From positions 124,001 to 188,000 of the forward strand of contig CALKZY010000014.1 in the NCBI GenBank assembly GCA_938002965.1: a DNA stretch of 64,000 bases. Direction: 5' to 3'. The notes under the pieces are model-generated. The model was not told the origin of the DNA and searched no databases. It saw only the letters and a program-made list of their open reading frames with translations. Within the stretch, counting starts at the first letter, position 1. Every line of letters begins with the position of its first letter. The DNA is from an uncultured Acidimicrobiales bacterium. Lineage in GTDB: Bacteria; Actinomycetota; Acidimicrobiia; Acidimicrobiales; SZUA-35. Below are positions 35,063-43,347 of the stretch, piece by piece. A program made the translations under genes and the position numbers.

Positions 35063-36859
35063 ATGTCGGTGTCCACTTCTGAAGGTCCGTCTGCGTTGAG
35101 CTCGTCCCCGAATCCGGCGACGCAGGCTGGGGCGACCCCGGGTGTCGATGGCCGTGACAGAGGTCCGGGCCAGGTTGTAGCCGCAATCGACATCGGAACC
35201 AACTCATTTCACATGGTGGTGGCTCGCTCTCTGGCTTCTGGTGGATTCGACATCATTACCACCGAGAAGGAATCGGTGCGCTTGGGTGAGGGTGCCGGCG
35301 AAATGAAGAGCCTTTCGCAAGCGGCGATGGATCGGGGAGTGGCTGCCCTGATCCGCATGCTGCTGGTGGCCGAGAGTCACGGTGCTACGGTCGCCGCCGT
35401 CGCTACCAGTGCGGTTCGAGAAGCCGACAACCGGCAGGACTTTCTCGATCGGGTATTCGAGCAAACAGGCTTGAAGATTGAGGTGATCAGTGGGGTCGAG
35501 GAAGCCAGGTTGATCCATCTCGGGGTCCTGCAGGCTCTACCGGTCTTCGATCAGCGTTTACTGATGATCGACATTGGTGGAGGAAGTACCGAATTTTTGA
35601 TCGGTCAAGGCGAACAGGCCATGGCGGCCAGATCCATAAAGTTGGGGGCCATCCGACTAACCGACATGTTCTTCGCCGAGATCGACCGGAAGCAGAACAG
35701 TCGCAAGCAGATCAAAGAACTGAGCAAGGCGGCCGCTCGCTGCCGAAAGTACGTTCGGAACCTGGTTACCCCGGTGGCCAATGATCTTGCCTCCCTGGGG
35801 CACACGATCGTAATCGGATGCTCGGGCACCATTACGACCCTGGCCACCATGGCTGCGGCCCGGGCCGGTATGTCCGAAGACAGCGGAGCGCGCAGTGCGA
35901 ATCACAACAGCGGGAATGACAACAGTGAGAAAAGCAACAGTGAGAAAAGCAACAGTGAGAATGACAACGGCGAGAGTGGCAACAGCGCAGCCGGCGGATC
36001 ACTAACGCTGACTAGTGACGAACTGGACGACCTTGTTCAACTCCTGATCGAAACAGCAAAGTCTGATCGTTCCGGCATTGTCGGGCTGGACGCCAAACGG
36101 GAAGACATCATCCTCGGTGGAGCCGTGCTCCTGCAGGTGGCTTTCGAGCTCTTTGACATTCAGTCCTTGACCGTCTCGCCCTTTGCACTGCGAGAAGGAG
36201 TGCTATACGACCGTCTTGAAACCGGTTTGAGCGGCCAGAGGCTGGCTGACCTGCGCCGGTCGAACGCATGGCGCTTAGCCCACCAACTCGATCCGGATGC
36301 CGTACACGCCGAAACCTGTGCCAAGCATGCGTTGACCTTGTTCGACAAGACAAGCGAGCTGCACAACTTCGGGTCGTGGGAGCGGCAGATGTTGGAAATG
36401 GCGGCCCTGGTCCACAATGTTGGCCTGTTTCTGTCTCATGCGGCCCATCACAAACACACGTACTACATCGTTCGAAACTCCGAGCAGCTGACCGGGTTCA
36501 CCGACCGTGAGCTCGAACTGTTGGCTCTGGTTGCCCGCTACCACCGAAAGAGCCATCCTTCGATCAAGAAACACGTCGAATTCGCCCGGCTCGATGACGC
36601 TGACCGTCACAGGGTCCGTGTCCTGGCCGGCTTACTCCGGGTGGCAATCGGACTTGACCGGGGGCATAATCGGGCGATTTCGCAAATCACCGTCGACCAT
36701 GGCGGCGACGGCCTGAAAATCACAGTGGCTCCCCGCGAGATCGGTTCAGATTTGGCTCTTGAGGTGTTCGCTGCTCAAGAACGGTCGAATCTACTGTCGG
36801 TGGCCTTGGATATACCGATTCGAATACTGGCTGGTCTCGACGGCGGCTCTACACAGTAA
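35063..36859 (+). CDS. ppx: Ppx/GppA exopolyphosphatase family protein
   Basis: About 598 residues. The ASKHA-fold phosphatase core shows VVAAIDIGTNSFHMVVA (from about residue 38), ATSAVREADN, VISGVEEARLIHLGVL, MIDIGGGSTEFLIG, and after an insert GGAVLLQVAFEL. A C-terminal HD-like region (RQMLEMAALVHNVGLFLSHAAHH, YHRKSHPS) completes the long Ppx form. Such proteins hydrolyse polyphosphate or (p)ppGpp. The core is interrupted at about residues 273-312 by an Asn/Ser/Glu-rich tandem repeat. ATG 35063 is chosen over an upstream start at 35000 because the latter overlaps the prmA gene; the protein's first 37 residues are low in complexity. Confidence 0.88.
   Translation: MSVSTSEGPSALSSSPNPATQAGATPGVDGRDRGPGQVVAAIDIGTNSFHMVVARSLASGGFDIITTEKESVRLGEGAGEMKSLSQAAMDRGVAALIRMLLVAESHGATVAAVATSAVREADNRQDFLDRVFEQTGLKIEVISGVEEARLIHLGVLQALPVFDQRLLMIDIGGGSTEFLIGQGEQAMAARSIKLGAIRLTDMFFAEIDRKQNSRKQIKELSKAAARCRKYVRNLVTPVANDLASLGHTIVIGCSGTITTLATMAAARAGMSEDSGARSANHNSGNDNSEKSNSEKSNSENDNGESGNSAAGGSLTLTSDELDDLVQLLIETAKSDRSGIVGLDAKREDIILGGAVLLQVAFELFDIQSLTVSPFALREGVLYDRLETGLSGQRLADLRRSNAWRLAHQLDPDAVHAETCAKHALTLFDKTSELHNFGSWERQMLEMAALVHNVGLFLSHAAHHKHTYYIVRNSEQLTGFTDRELELLALVARYHRKSHPSIKKHVEFARLDDADRHRVRVLAGLLRVAIGLDRGHNRAISQITVDHGGDGLKITVAPREIGSDLALEVFAAQERSNLLSVALDIPIRILAGLDGGSTQ
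35906..35980 (+). repeat. Five 15-nt tandem units in the Ppx-like gene
   Basis: Five in-frame 15-nt units fill 35906-35980. Units 2 and 3 (AACAGTGAGAAAAGC) are identical. They encode an Asn-Ser-Glu-Lys-Ser type insertion. Confidence 0.9.
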
Positions 36860-36895
36860 TCGGATCCACGAACGTACAACGGCAGGAGTAAATCG

Positions 36896-38101
36896 GTGCG
36901 AGTCGCCTACCTGGTCAATCAGTACCCGAAGACCAGTCACAGTTTTATCCGGCGGGAAATTGCCGCTTTGGAGCGTCACGGCGTTGAGGTCGAACGCTTC
37001 ACTATTCGTCGCGTGTCCGAAGCGCTGCCCGACGAGCGTGATCAGGCTGAGATCGTCAAGACAAGAGTTCTGCTTGACCGAAACAAGGTTCTCACCGAGT
37101 CGATGTTGACCGCGGCCGCCAGTCCCGCTGCGGTTGCATCAGCGCTGGCCGAGGCGACGACGTTGGCTAGGGCCGCTGGCACCAGTCGATCAAAGTACCT
37201 GGCCTATCTAGCGGAAGCGGCGACCTTGGCTTCGATGCTCAACGACAGCGGCATCAACCACGTCCATGCTCACTTTGGTACCAATTCGGCCACGGTGGCG
37301 TTGTTGTGGTCGATTCTGTCCGGCGGCACGTACAGCATGACCATCCACGGACCGGAAGAGTTTGACTCTCCGGCTGCGCTGAGCTTAGGACGCAAGGTGG
37401 CGTCTTCGTCGTTCACCGCTGCCATCACCGACTTTTGCCGCAGCCAGCTGTGTCGCTGGACGCCTTACGAGCATTGGGACAAGATCGTCAAGGTCCGCTG
37501 TGCAGTCGATGGAAGTTACCTTGCTGTTCCGCCTTCACCAATGCCGGAGCGTCAGCGGTTCCTTTTCATCGGGCGGCTGTGTGAGCAGAAGGCACCGATG
37601 CTGCTGCTTGAAGCGGCAATTGAGCTGCTGAAGTCCCGTTCGTTCGAGCTGGCGTTCGTCGGCGACGGGGAGTTCCGGCAAATGATGGAACAACGTATTC
37701 GGGCAGCCGGTGTATCGGATTCAGTTCAGATTTTGGGTTGGCGAAGCGGGGGTGAGGTTCGTGAAGAACTGGAACGGTCGCAGGTCATGGTGCTGCCCAG
37801 CTTTGCCGAGGGCCTCCCGGTTGTAATCATGGAGGCGCTGGCTATTGGCCGACCCGTCATCAGCACCACCATTGCTGGTATCCCCGAATTGGTGACTCAT
37901 GGCGAAAACGGCTGGTTGGTTCCACCCGGGAATGTCGACGCTCTGGTTTCAGCCATGACGGCTGCGCTTGATACCCCGATGCCGCAGCTCGAAATGATGG
38001 GCAAGGCTGGCCGCCAAGCGGTGGAACGCAACCACAACGATGACATTGAGGCCGCCACGCTTATCGGCCACCTTGAGCAGACGATGGCCAACCAAGGTTG
38101 A
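36896..38101 (+). CDS. GT4-family glycosyltransferase
   Basis: A 401-residue GT-B glycosyltransferase. The N-terminal domain starts RVAYLVNQYPKTSHSFIRRE and includes NHVHAHFGTNSATVALL. The C-terminal domain has FLFIGRLCEQKAPMLLLEA. It also has the nucleotide-sugar motif PSFAEGLPVVIMEALAIGRPVI with the conserved E-x7-E pair, then GIPELV and ENGWLVPPG. This is the retaining GT4 pattern. The acceptor and donor are unknown. The related polysaccharide operon is about 20 kb away, so any link to it is speculative. The GTG start at 36896 has AGGAG at good spacing, fixing the start. It follows the Ppx stop by 36 nt. Confidence 0.9.
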   Translation: MRVAYLVNQYPKTSHSFIRREIAALERHGVEVERFTIRRVSEALPDERDQAEIVKTRVLLDRNKVLTESMLTAAASPAAVASALAEATTLARAAGTSRSKYLAYLAEAATLASMLNDSGINHVHAHFGTNSATVALLWSILSGGTYSMTIHGPEEFDSPAALSLGRKVASSSFTAAITDFCRSQLCRWTPYEHWDKIVKVRCAVDGSYLAVPPSPMPERQRFLFIGRLCEQKAPMLLLEAAIELLKSRSFELAFVGDGEFRQMMEQRIRAAGVSDSVQILGWRSGGEVREELERSQVMVLPSFAEGLPVVIMEALAIGRPVISTTIAGIPELVTHGENGWLVPPGNVDALVSAMTAALDTPMPQLEMMGKAGRQAVERNHNDDIEAATLIGHLEQTMANQG

Positions 38102-38163
38102 TCGACCTGTCGGTTCTCACGATTTGGTAGATTGCGCCACGCGGCGATCGCCGCAGCTGCCGA

Positions 38164-38802
38164 CTACTTTGGGGTCGTCATACTGCGAGTGAATCGCAGC
38201 ATCAGATCGCTGAACAAGGGCCCAGCCGCTGTCGTGACCCGCTCAGGTTCGAACCGGTGACGAATAGCCAGACCTTCGCAAATGGCCGTAGCCGCTACGG
38301 CCATGTCGTCCAAGGTGTACGGATCTTCGAGTTCGAGACTGTACATGTCAGAGGTGACTTGGAATAAGAAGACCAGCCGCTGGTGGACCATGTCGTAGCC
38401 CTGGCGTATCGCTTCGATCAATTCCGGGTCGGGGTTCTTGACCCCCCAGAATTGCAAGAGGATGTAGTAGTCCCAGCGAGCAACAAACGCCTCGAAGTAG
38501 GCGTTACCGGCTGCGGTGATCCACTGATCCATCGGAACATCGGTGGGCATTTCCGCTAGGGAGTCCCGTAGCAGGCGATCGTCGGCCCACTCGAGGTTCT
38601 TGGCCACGTGAATAGCCAGCTCATGGCGGTACTCGTCTTGGGAGTCCCAGATGTTGTAGGCCGCACCCGTGGTGAGGCCAACTAGTTCCAGAACGTCGGT
38701 GAGGCGAATATCGATGACCTGTCGCAGGCCATCAGCGACGAGAAGCTCTCTTCCGGCTTCAAGCAGCTTGTGTCTTGTATCGTCTTTTGTGGCTCTCATC
38801 AT
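38164..38802 (-). CDS. TetR-family transcriptional regulator
   Basis: A 212-residue regulator. The N-terminal helix-turn-helix region reads TRHKLLEAGRELLVADGL and IRLTDVLELVGLTTGAAYNIWDSQDEYRHEL. This is the TetR pattern, with an unusual IWDSQDE where GSKEEL is common. The C-terminal helical domain would bind a ligand. It lies 16 nt downstream of the YiiX-like hydrolase on the same strand, so the two probably share a message. Its target genes cannot be read from sequence. Confidence 0.85.
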   Translation of the reverse strand: MMRATKDDTRHKLLEAGRELLVADGLRQVIDIRLTDVLELVGLTTGAAYNIWDSQDEYRHELAIHVAKNLEWADDRLLRDSLAEMPTDVPMDQWITAAGNAYFEAFVARWDYYILLQFWGVKNPDPELIEAIRQGYDMVHQRLVFLFQVTSDMYSLELEDPYTLDDMAVAATAICEGLAIRHRFEPERVTTAAGPLFSDLMLRFTRSMTTPK

Positions 38803-38818
38803 GTACTCACTTGTTACT

Positions 38819-39766
38819 TCAGGGTAGCGCGCCAGTGGTTGATCGGACGGCTAGTGCTTGGCGGTCAACATCTATTCTTCCGATTTGAATCATCGGTGTA
38901 GCCGTTTCGAGGTCGGGGGGAAACACGACGTCGGCGAGGTCGGCTGGCGTGGCGTCTCGATGCCGCTGGGCTAAGGCCCTGCAGAGGTCGAAAAGGGCAA
39001 ACGGTGCCGACCTGGCGATTACGGCCACGGCGCTCTTCGGCTTCGTAACCCCACCGCTCGACGGCCCTATTCCCGGTGGGTTGTAGTCGGTGGCTGTATC
39101 CGGCCCGGATTGTGAAGCGATGTGGTCTGTGAGGTCGGGGTGATCCACGTCGTGCTTCAGCGTCAACTGTCGGAAACGCAACCTCAGTCCGGCCGCCCAA
39201 TACACCCGGGTGACGTATTCGGCACAGTGCATGTAGGAGTCGCCATCTCCGGCCAGCTTGACCTGCTGGGTGACAAGCCGTCGAAGGGTTCGCTCTCTCA
39301 ACGATCCGGCTTGCTGGCGCTCGGCAACACGAGCGGTGGTAACCGCTATAGCCAACACCACCATTCCCGCTGAGGGGTATGGGATTTGGTGCTGCGAGTA
39401 TCGAGCGATCTGTTCAAGGACCGCGGCGACGTCGATGCCCTCGGGTCGGAAGACAGCAAGGGTTCCGACCCTGGCATGTCGATGGTGAAACTCATCAATG
39501 CTTGTCTCGGTGACCCCGTCGTCGTTCTTGAGCATGGCGAGGCGATAGTCGTACGACTCGGCGATGGAATCGTTGCCGGTTACCAGAGCCGCGTGGGTGT
39601 AGTCGCTTTTCAACCTGCGTTGGATGAAGCGGGACATAGCGGTGGCGCCGCCGACCAGAACCATGTCTCCCGGTTTCATAGTCGCCTTAAGCCAGCTCTG
39701 CACGGCCGCGTCGAGTTGAACCCGATCGTCGAAGGTCGTCACATGGGGCTCGAATACAGCCGTCAT
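38819..39766 (-). CDS. YiiX-like permuted papain-fold hydrolase
   Basis: A 315-residue protein with the permuted NlpC/P60-like arrangement of YiiX/YaeF enzymes. The catalytic His58 comes first in SDYTHAALVTG, after the family lead-in MKPGDMVLVGG. The catalytic Cys181 comes later in MHCAEYVTRVYWAAGL. The fold is known from amidases and lipid hydrolases acting on peptidoglycan or N-acyl groups; the substrate here is unknown. No signal peptide is present, so it may act inside the cell. It is upstream of and probably co-transcribed with the TetR regulator. Confidence 0.72.
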   Translation of the reverse strand: MTAVFEPHVTTFDDRVQLDAAVQSWLKATMKPGDMVLVGGATAMSRFIQRRLKSDYTHAALVTGNDSIAESYDYRLAMLKNDDGVTETSIDEFHHRHARVGTLAVFRPEGIDVAAVLEQIARYSQHQIPYPSAGMVVLAIAVTTARVAERQQAGSLRERTLRRLVTQQVKLAGDGDSYMHCAEYVTRVYWAAGLRLRFRQLTLKHDVDHPDLTDHIASQSGPDTATDYNPPGIGPSSGGVTKPKSAVAVIARSAPFALFDLCRALAQRHRDATPADLADVVFPPDLETATPMIQIGRIDVDRQALAVRSTTGALP

Positions 39767-39864
39767 GAGCCCGACCGGCTCGCATCTGCCCTACTTGTCT
39801 CTTCGGTTCCACCCATGATCCTGGCACTCTTGCGATAGTGCTTGCCTTTTTCACTCCAATTTGG

Positions 39865-39893
39865 TTGAAGGAGTAATATTTTTATCTTATAGT
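39865..39893 (+). promoter_or_regulatory. Strong sigma70-like promoter
   Basis: TTGAAG at 39865-39870 and TATAGT at 39888-39893 are separated by exactly 17 nt. Transcription would start near 39900 and run toward the hairpin at 40021. No plus-strand gene lies immediately downstream. Confidence 0.55.
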
Positions 39894-39899
39894 ATGTAG

Positions 39900-40062
39900 G
39901 GCCTACTCGGGGTAAATCAAAAAGCTTGCTGACCAGCTCCGAGCGAACTTGGGTGGTACGGATGATGGAGGACGCCAAACGGGCGACACCGAGGGAATCC
40001 CGGCCCCCAAAAAAGGCCAAGGGAGGTCGAGATGACTCAGGTCTCGATCTCCCTTTCTTTTT
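39900..40062 (+). ncRNA. Candidate small RNA of about 160 nt
   Basis: Defined by the promoter at 39865-39893 and the intrinsic terminator at 40021-40062. There is no good ORF between them. I do not recognise the family: no SRP, 6S, RNase P or tmRNA signature is visible. The 9-nt GGGTGGTAC near 39952 resembles part of a T-box element, but the rest of that motif is missing. Confidence 0.4.
40021..40062. terminator. Intrinsic terminator (bidirectional)
   Basis: Arms 40021-40032 and 40042-40053 pair over 12 bp with one GU, with a 9-nt loop. On the plus strand the tail is TTTCTTTTT. On the minus strand the left flank reads TTGGCCTTTTTT, so the hairpin can also end the SDR transcript. Confidence 0.7.
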
Positions 40063-40111
40063 GGCCTCTGGCAGCCGCGGTTTGGCTAGCGGCAGTTGTG
40101 AGCGTCGTCGA

Positions 40112-40891
40112 CTATTTAGGGGGCATTCTGATGCCGCCGTCGACGCGGATGGTTTCGCCGTTCATGTAGGGGTTGGTGATGCACTCCAAGACCATGAACG
40201 CTAGCTCCTCGCCGTGGCCCAGGCGCTTAGGGAACAGCACGCTCTGGCCAAGATGGGCCTTGAACTGATCCGATTGCTCGCCCTCGCCGTAAATCGGTGT
40301 GTCGATCAGGCCAGGGGCAATGGTGTTGACCCTAATGCCGGCCGCCGAAAGGTCTCGGGCGATTGGCAGAGTCATGCCGACCACACCGCCCTTCGATGCG
40401 GAGTAGGCGGCCTGACCGATCTGGCCGTCAAATGCTGCGGCCGACGCCATGTTGACCACCGCTCCCTTGGAGCCATCGTCATCGACAGAATCGGTTTGGG
40501 CCATGTGCGAGGCGCACTGGCTCAGCATGTTGAATGAGCCGATCAGGTTGATCTTGACGACCCGTTCGAACGCCGACAGGTCCATTGGGGTATTGGAGCG
40601 GTCGATGGTCCTTGCCGCCCAGCCGATACCGGCCGAGTTGACCAAGGCTCGCAACGGCCCCATTTCGGACGCAGCGGCCGCTGCGGTTTGTGCATCTTCG
40701 ATGCTGGATACGTCGCACTTGACGAACAGGCCGCCCAGTTCCGAGGCCACCTCTTGGCCTCGTTCTTCGTTGAGATCGGCGACAACAACTCGTGATCCGG
40801 CGGCCGCCAGTTGACGGGCGCTGGCCTCACCGATTCCGGAAGCGCCCCCGGTGACGACCGATGAGCTTCCCTCGAGGTTCATACGTGGCAT
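40112..40891 (-). CDS. SDR-family dehydrogenase (3-hydroxyacyl-CoA dehydrogenase type)
   Basis: A 259-residue classical short-chain dehydrogenase. NAD-binding TGGASGIGEA (near residue 14), LVNSAGIG, and the active-site Tyr/Lys in YSASKGGV are intact. A PGLIDTPIY loop and the C-terminal NGETIRVDGG also fit. The sequence is most like the 17-beta-HSD10/FadB2-like 3-hydroxyacyl-CoA dehydrogenases. It is downstream of a thiolase and a MarR regulator on the same strand, which supports a role in beta-oxidation or the like. The terminator at 40021-40062 lies beyond its stop. Confidence 0.87.
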   Translation of the reverse strand: MPRMNLEGSSSVVTGGASGIGEASARQLAAAGSRVVVADLNEERGQEVASELGGLFVKCDVSSIEDAQTAAAAASEMGPLRALVNSAGIGWAARTIDRSNTPMDLSAFERVVKINLIGSFNMLSQCASHMAQTDSVDDDGSKGAVVNMASAAAFDGQIGQAAYSASKGGVVGMTLPIARDLSAAGIRVNTIAPGLIDTPIYGEGEQSDQFKAHLGQSVLFPKRLGHGEELAFMVLECITNPYMNGETIRVDGGIRMPPK

Positions 40892-40985
40892 GGCAAAATT
40901 GTTCCTTGGTAGTTCCCTGCAGCGGATACTGCAGTGCAGGTGATTGATTCAGATTTGCGGGGTGGCTGACGTCGGTTTGGCCCGG

Positions 40986-42185
40986 CTACACCCTCTCAAT
41001 GATGGTGGCGTTGGCCAAGCCACCGCCCTCACACATTGTCTGTAGGCCGAGGCGGCCGTCGGTCCGCTCAAGCTCGTTGAGAAGGGTGGTCATCAACTTA
41101 GTGCCCGAGGAGCCCAGTGGATGACCAAGAGCGATGGCGCCGCCGTTCACGTTGGTCTTGGACAGGTCGGCGTCGTGTTCTTGCTGCCAGGCCAGGACAA
41201 CCGAGGCGAATGCTTCGTTGACTTCGAACAGGTCGATGTCGTCCATGGAGAGACCGGAACGCTGCAGGATCTTTTCGGTGGCCGGGATAGGGCCTTTCAA
41301 CATGGTGACCGGGTCGGTTCCGACCACTGCGAAACTGTGGAACTTGGCCCGGGGCTTGAGCCCAAGTTCTTCAGCCTTCTGGCGGCTCATGATCAACATG
41401 GCTGAGGCGCCGTCGGATATCTGGGAGGAATTGCCGGCTGTGATCTTGCCGTCCTCTTTGAACGCTGGCTTGAGTCCGGCCAGAGTCTCCGGTGTGCTTC
41501 CCTCCCGGATGCCTTCGTCGCGGGTCATCATCACCGTCTCGCCGTCGATGTCGATTGGGACCGGAATGATCTCGTTCTCAAACCGACCTTCCTCGGTGGC
41601 CTGGGCGGCCCGGCGTTGGCTCTCGGCCCCAAAGGCATCGAGATCCTCCCGGGTGATTCCGTACTCATCGGCGATCATTTCGGCCCCGATGCCCTGAGGT
41701 GGGAGACCGGTGTCTTCATAGCGGGCCTGCATGTCGGCGGGGAACGGCCACCCCATCTCGCCCTTGACCACCGAAGCACCCATCGGAGTTCGACTCATGC
41801 CTTCAACCCCTGCGGCGATTACGACATCGTAGGCACCGGCGATTACGCCTTGGGCGGCGAAGTGCACGGCCTGTTGGCTTGATCCACATTGACGGTCAAC
41901 GGTGGTAGCCGGAATTGACTCGGGCCAACCGGCGGCCAGCACCGCATTGCGACCGATGTTCAGTGATTGTTCACCAACCTGCATCACGCAACCCATAACG
42001 ACGTCGTCGACGATGGCTGGGTCGATCCCGTTGCGTTCCTCAAGGGCTTTCAAGACATGGGCGGCCAGGTCGGCGGCGTGCCAATCCTTAAGCATGCCGT
42101 TTCGTTTACCGCCCGGGGTTCGGACGGCGTCGACGATCACGGCCTCGTTCATCATCATTGGATTAGAAGCAGGGTTGGTTGTCAT
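40986..42185 (-). CDS. Acetyl-CoA acetyltransferase (thiolase)
   Basis: A 399-residue thiolase from ATG 42185. The nucleophilic Cys100 lies in DRQCGSSQQAV. The second-site motif is GGAIALGHPLGSSG, and CEGGGLANATI at the end carries the C-terminal Cys. VDAVRTPGGKRNG at the N-terminus is the family signature. Thiolases cleave or condense acyl-CoAs; together with the neighbouring SDR this points to fatty-acid beta-oxidation. The ATG overlaps the MarR stop as ATGA, so the start is well supported; the open frame further upstream (to 42221) lies in the MarR gene. SDR follows about 95 nt downstream. Confidence 0.92.
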   Translation of the reverse strand: MTTNPASNPMMMNEAVIVDAVRTPGGKRNGMLKDWHAADLAAHVLKALEERNGIDPAIVDDVVMGCVMQVGEQSLNIGRNAVLAAGWPESIPATTVDRQCGSSQQAVHFAAQGVIAGAYDVVIAAGVEGMSRTPMGASVVKGEMGWPFPADMQARYEDTGLPPQGIGAEMIADEYGITREDLDAFGAESQRRAAQATEEGRFENEIIPVPIDIDGETVMMTRDEGIREGSTPETLAGLKPAFKEDGKITAGNSSQISDGASAMLIMSRQKAEELGLKPRAKFHSFAVVGTDPVTMLKGPIPATEKILQRSGLSMDDIDLFEVNEAFASVVLAWQQEHDADLSKTNVNGGAIALGHPLGSSGTKLMTTLLNELERTDGRLGLQTMCEGGGLANATIIERV

Positions 42186-42733
42186 TGCGTAATCTCTCTT
42201 TCGGGGGAGACGAGTGGGCAAACATTTTTTTGGAGGCGGACCAGCAGATTGGCCAGCGCCTGTCGTTCGTCGTGGTCGATGCCGTCGCGTAGCTGGGTCC
42301 TGATCTGTTCGTCGATCAGGGCTACCTTTTCGGCCAGTTCGACCCCGATATCGGTCGGGCTAACCAGCCAGACCCGGCGGTCCTCGGCGTCGGCTCGCCG
42401 TTCGACCAGGTTTCGTTGTTCCAGGCGGTCGATATAGGTACCGGCCGCGGCGCGGCCGATGCTCAGCCGTTCGGCCAACTCTGTTTGAGTCATTGGGCCG
42501 AATAGGGCGAGGTACGCAAGTGAGCTGGCCATGTTGAGGTTCAGATCAAACGGTGCGAGAGCGTGATCGTAGGCCTGGCGTATGGTCCGAGCGGTGGCCA
42601 TCAGCGTGGACTCGACTCGAATCCACGGCGGCGAATTTAGCTCGTGATCGTCGCCATTTTGCGGTGGTTGGCGCGCTGTGTGCGGGCTGGCGCCGTTGGA
42701 AGCTGGGTTGTCCACGGAATTGTATTGTTGCAT
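42182..42733 (-). CDS. MarR-family transcriptional regulator of the thiolase operon
   Basis: A 183-residue MarR protein. The winged helix-turn-helix is readable in MTQTELAERLSIGRAAAGTYIDRLEQRNLVERRADAEDRR, with the wing in DRRVWLVS. It is the first gene of the MarR-thiolase-SDR operon, and its stop overlaps the thiolase start. An inverted repeat lies over its own start codon (42726-42754), so autoregulation and control of the operon are likely. The ligand is unknown, presumably an acyl-CoA or fatty acid. Confidence 0.88.
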   Translation of the reverse strand: MQQYNSVDNPASNGASPHTARQPPQNGDDHELNSPPWIRVESTLMATARTIRQAYDHALAPFDLNLNMASSLAYLALFGPMTQTELAERLSIGRAAAGTYIDRLEQRNLVERRADAEDRRVWLVSPTDIGVELAEKVALIDEQIRTQLRDGIDHDERQALANLLVRLQKNVCPLVSPEREITQ

Positions 42734-42754
42734 ACAGTATTTGGTATTACAACA
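42726..42754. promoter_or_regulatory. Candidate MarR operator at its own start codon
   Basis: An imperfect inverted repeat, TGTTG-c-ATAC then 8 nt then GTAT-ta-CAACA, spans 42726-42754. It overlaps the MarR start codon at 42731-42733. Placement and size fit a dimer-binding operator; no binding data. Confidence 0.4.
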
Positions 42755-42834
42755 TAGTTGCGCTCACTATTTGCGCTGACAACATCCAGCGATCTGGACT
42801 CTCGCAAGCTCGACCGTGCTGTGAAGCTCGTGAT

Positions 42835-43347
42835 CTAGGCGGCTGAGGTGACGCCCTCAAGGTCCAGCAGCCAGCGCTTGACGGCCAAGCCATAGTAGTA
42901 ACCACCTAACGAGCCGTCTGCACGCAGCGCCCTGTGGCACGGCACAAATGGAGCGATCAGGTTTCGCCCGCAGGCGGTACCGGCCGCCCTCACAGCTTCC
43001 GGTTTGTCGGTTGTGGCCGCCAGCTCGGTATAGGTTGCCGTCCTGCCTGCCGGTATCGAACGGAGTCCGGCCCACACTTGCTGCTGAAGTGCTGTGCCAG
43101 GTTGGCGGGTGGTCACCCGATCGAGGGCGGAGGTGTCACCCTCTAGATAGGCGGTGATGTCGCCCTCGAAGGGATCGAGGCTGGGGACTTCAGTGGCATC
43201 GTCTGCTGCCACCCCCATCCGGTCTAGCAGATCGGACACCGGGCAGAATCCGGCGGCGGTAACGGCAGGGTCGTCGCCGACATCGGCCACCACGGTCAGC
43301 GGGCCGACGGGTGTCGGGTAGGAGCGATAGTTGAGCTTGGTGTTCAT
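42835..43347 (-). CDS. ogt: Methylated-DNA-protein cysteine methyltransferase
   Basis: About 170 residues from ATG 43347. The C-terminal half has IPAGRTATYTELAATTDKP and the active-site VPCHRALRADGSLGGY with the acceptor Cys. This is the O6-alkylguanine transferase signature. The short N-terminal domain begins YPTPVGPLTVVAD. It repairs O6-alkylguanine by stoichiometric transfer. Its ATG overlaps the stop of the upstream Ada-AlkA gene (ATGA at 43344-43347), so the two are translated together and probably respond to the same alkylation signal. The open frame extends further upstream to 43449 within the Ada-AlkA gene, which I reject as start. Confidence 0.93.
   Translation of the reverse strand: MNTKLNYRSYPTPVGPLTVVADVGDDPAVTAAGFCPVSDLLDRMGVAADDATEVPSLDPFEGDITAYLEGDTSALDRVTTRQPGTALQQQVWAGLRSIPAGRTATYTELAATTDKPEAVRAAGTACGRNLIAPFVPCHRALRADGSLGGYYYGLAVKRWLLDLEGVTSAA

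Larger units (their letters stand above)
39767..40111. other. Intergenic region with promoter, candidate small RNA and terminator
   Basis: 345 nt without a convincing protein gene between divergent neighbours' ends. It is AT-rich in its first half and contains the strongest sigma70-like promoter I saw in the window (39865-39893) and a hairpin terminator (40021-40062), described separately. Short frames such as 39926-40204 start with TTG and run into the SDR coding region, so I do not accept them. Confidence 0.6.

Noticed and set aside
38141..38154. GCGGCGATCGCCGC palindrome between convergent GT4 and TetR genes
   Set aside because: Short stem with no U-run. It may be a common GC-rich palindrome, so I did not call it a terminator.
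39940..39975. T-box-like GGGTGGTAC in the intergenic region
   Set aside because: Only about 9 bases match the T-box consensus. The following CCGCG is absent, there is no room for stem I after the likely start site, and no synthetase or amino-acid gene follows on the plus strand.
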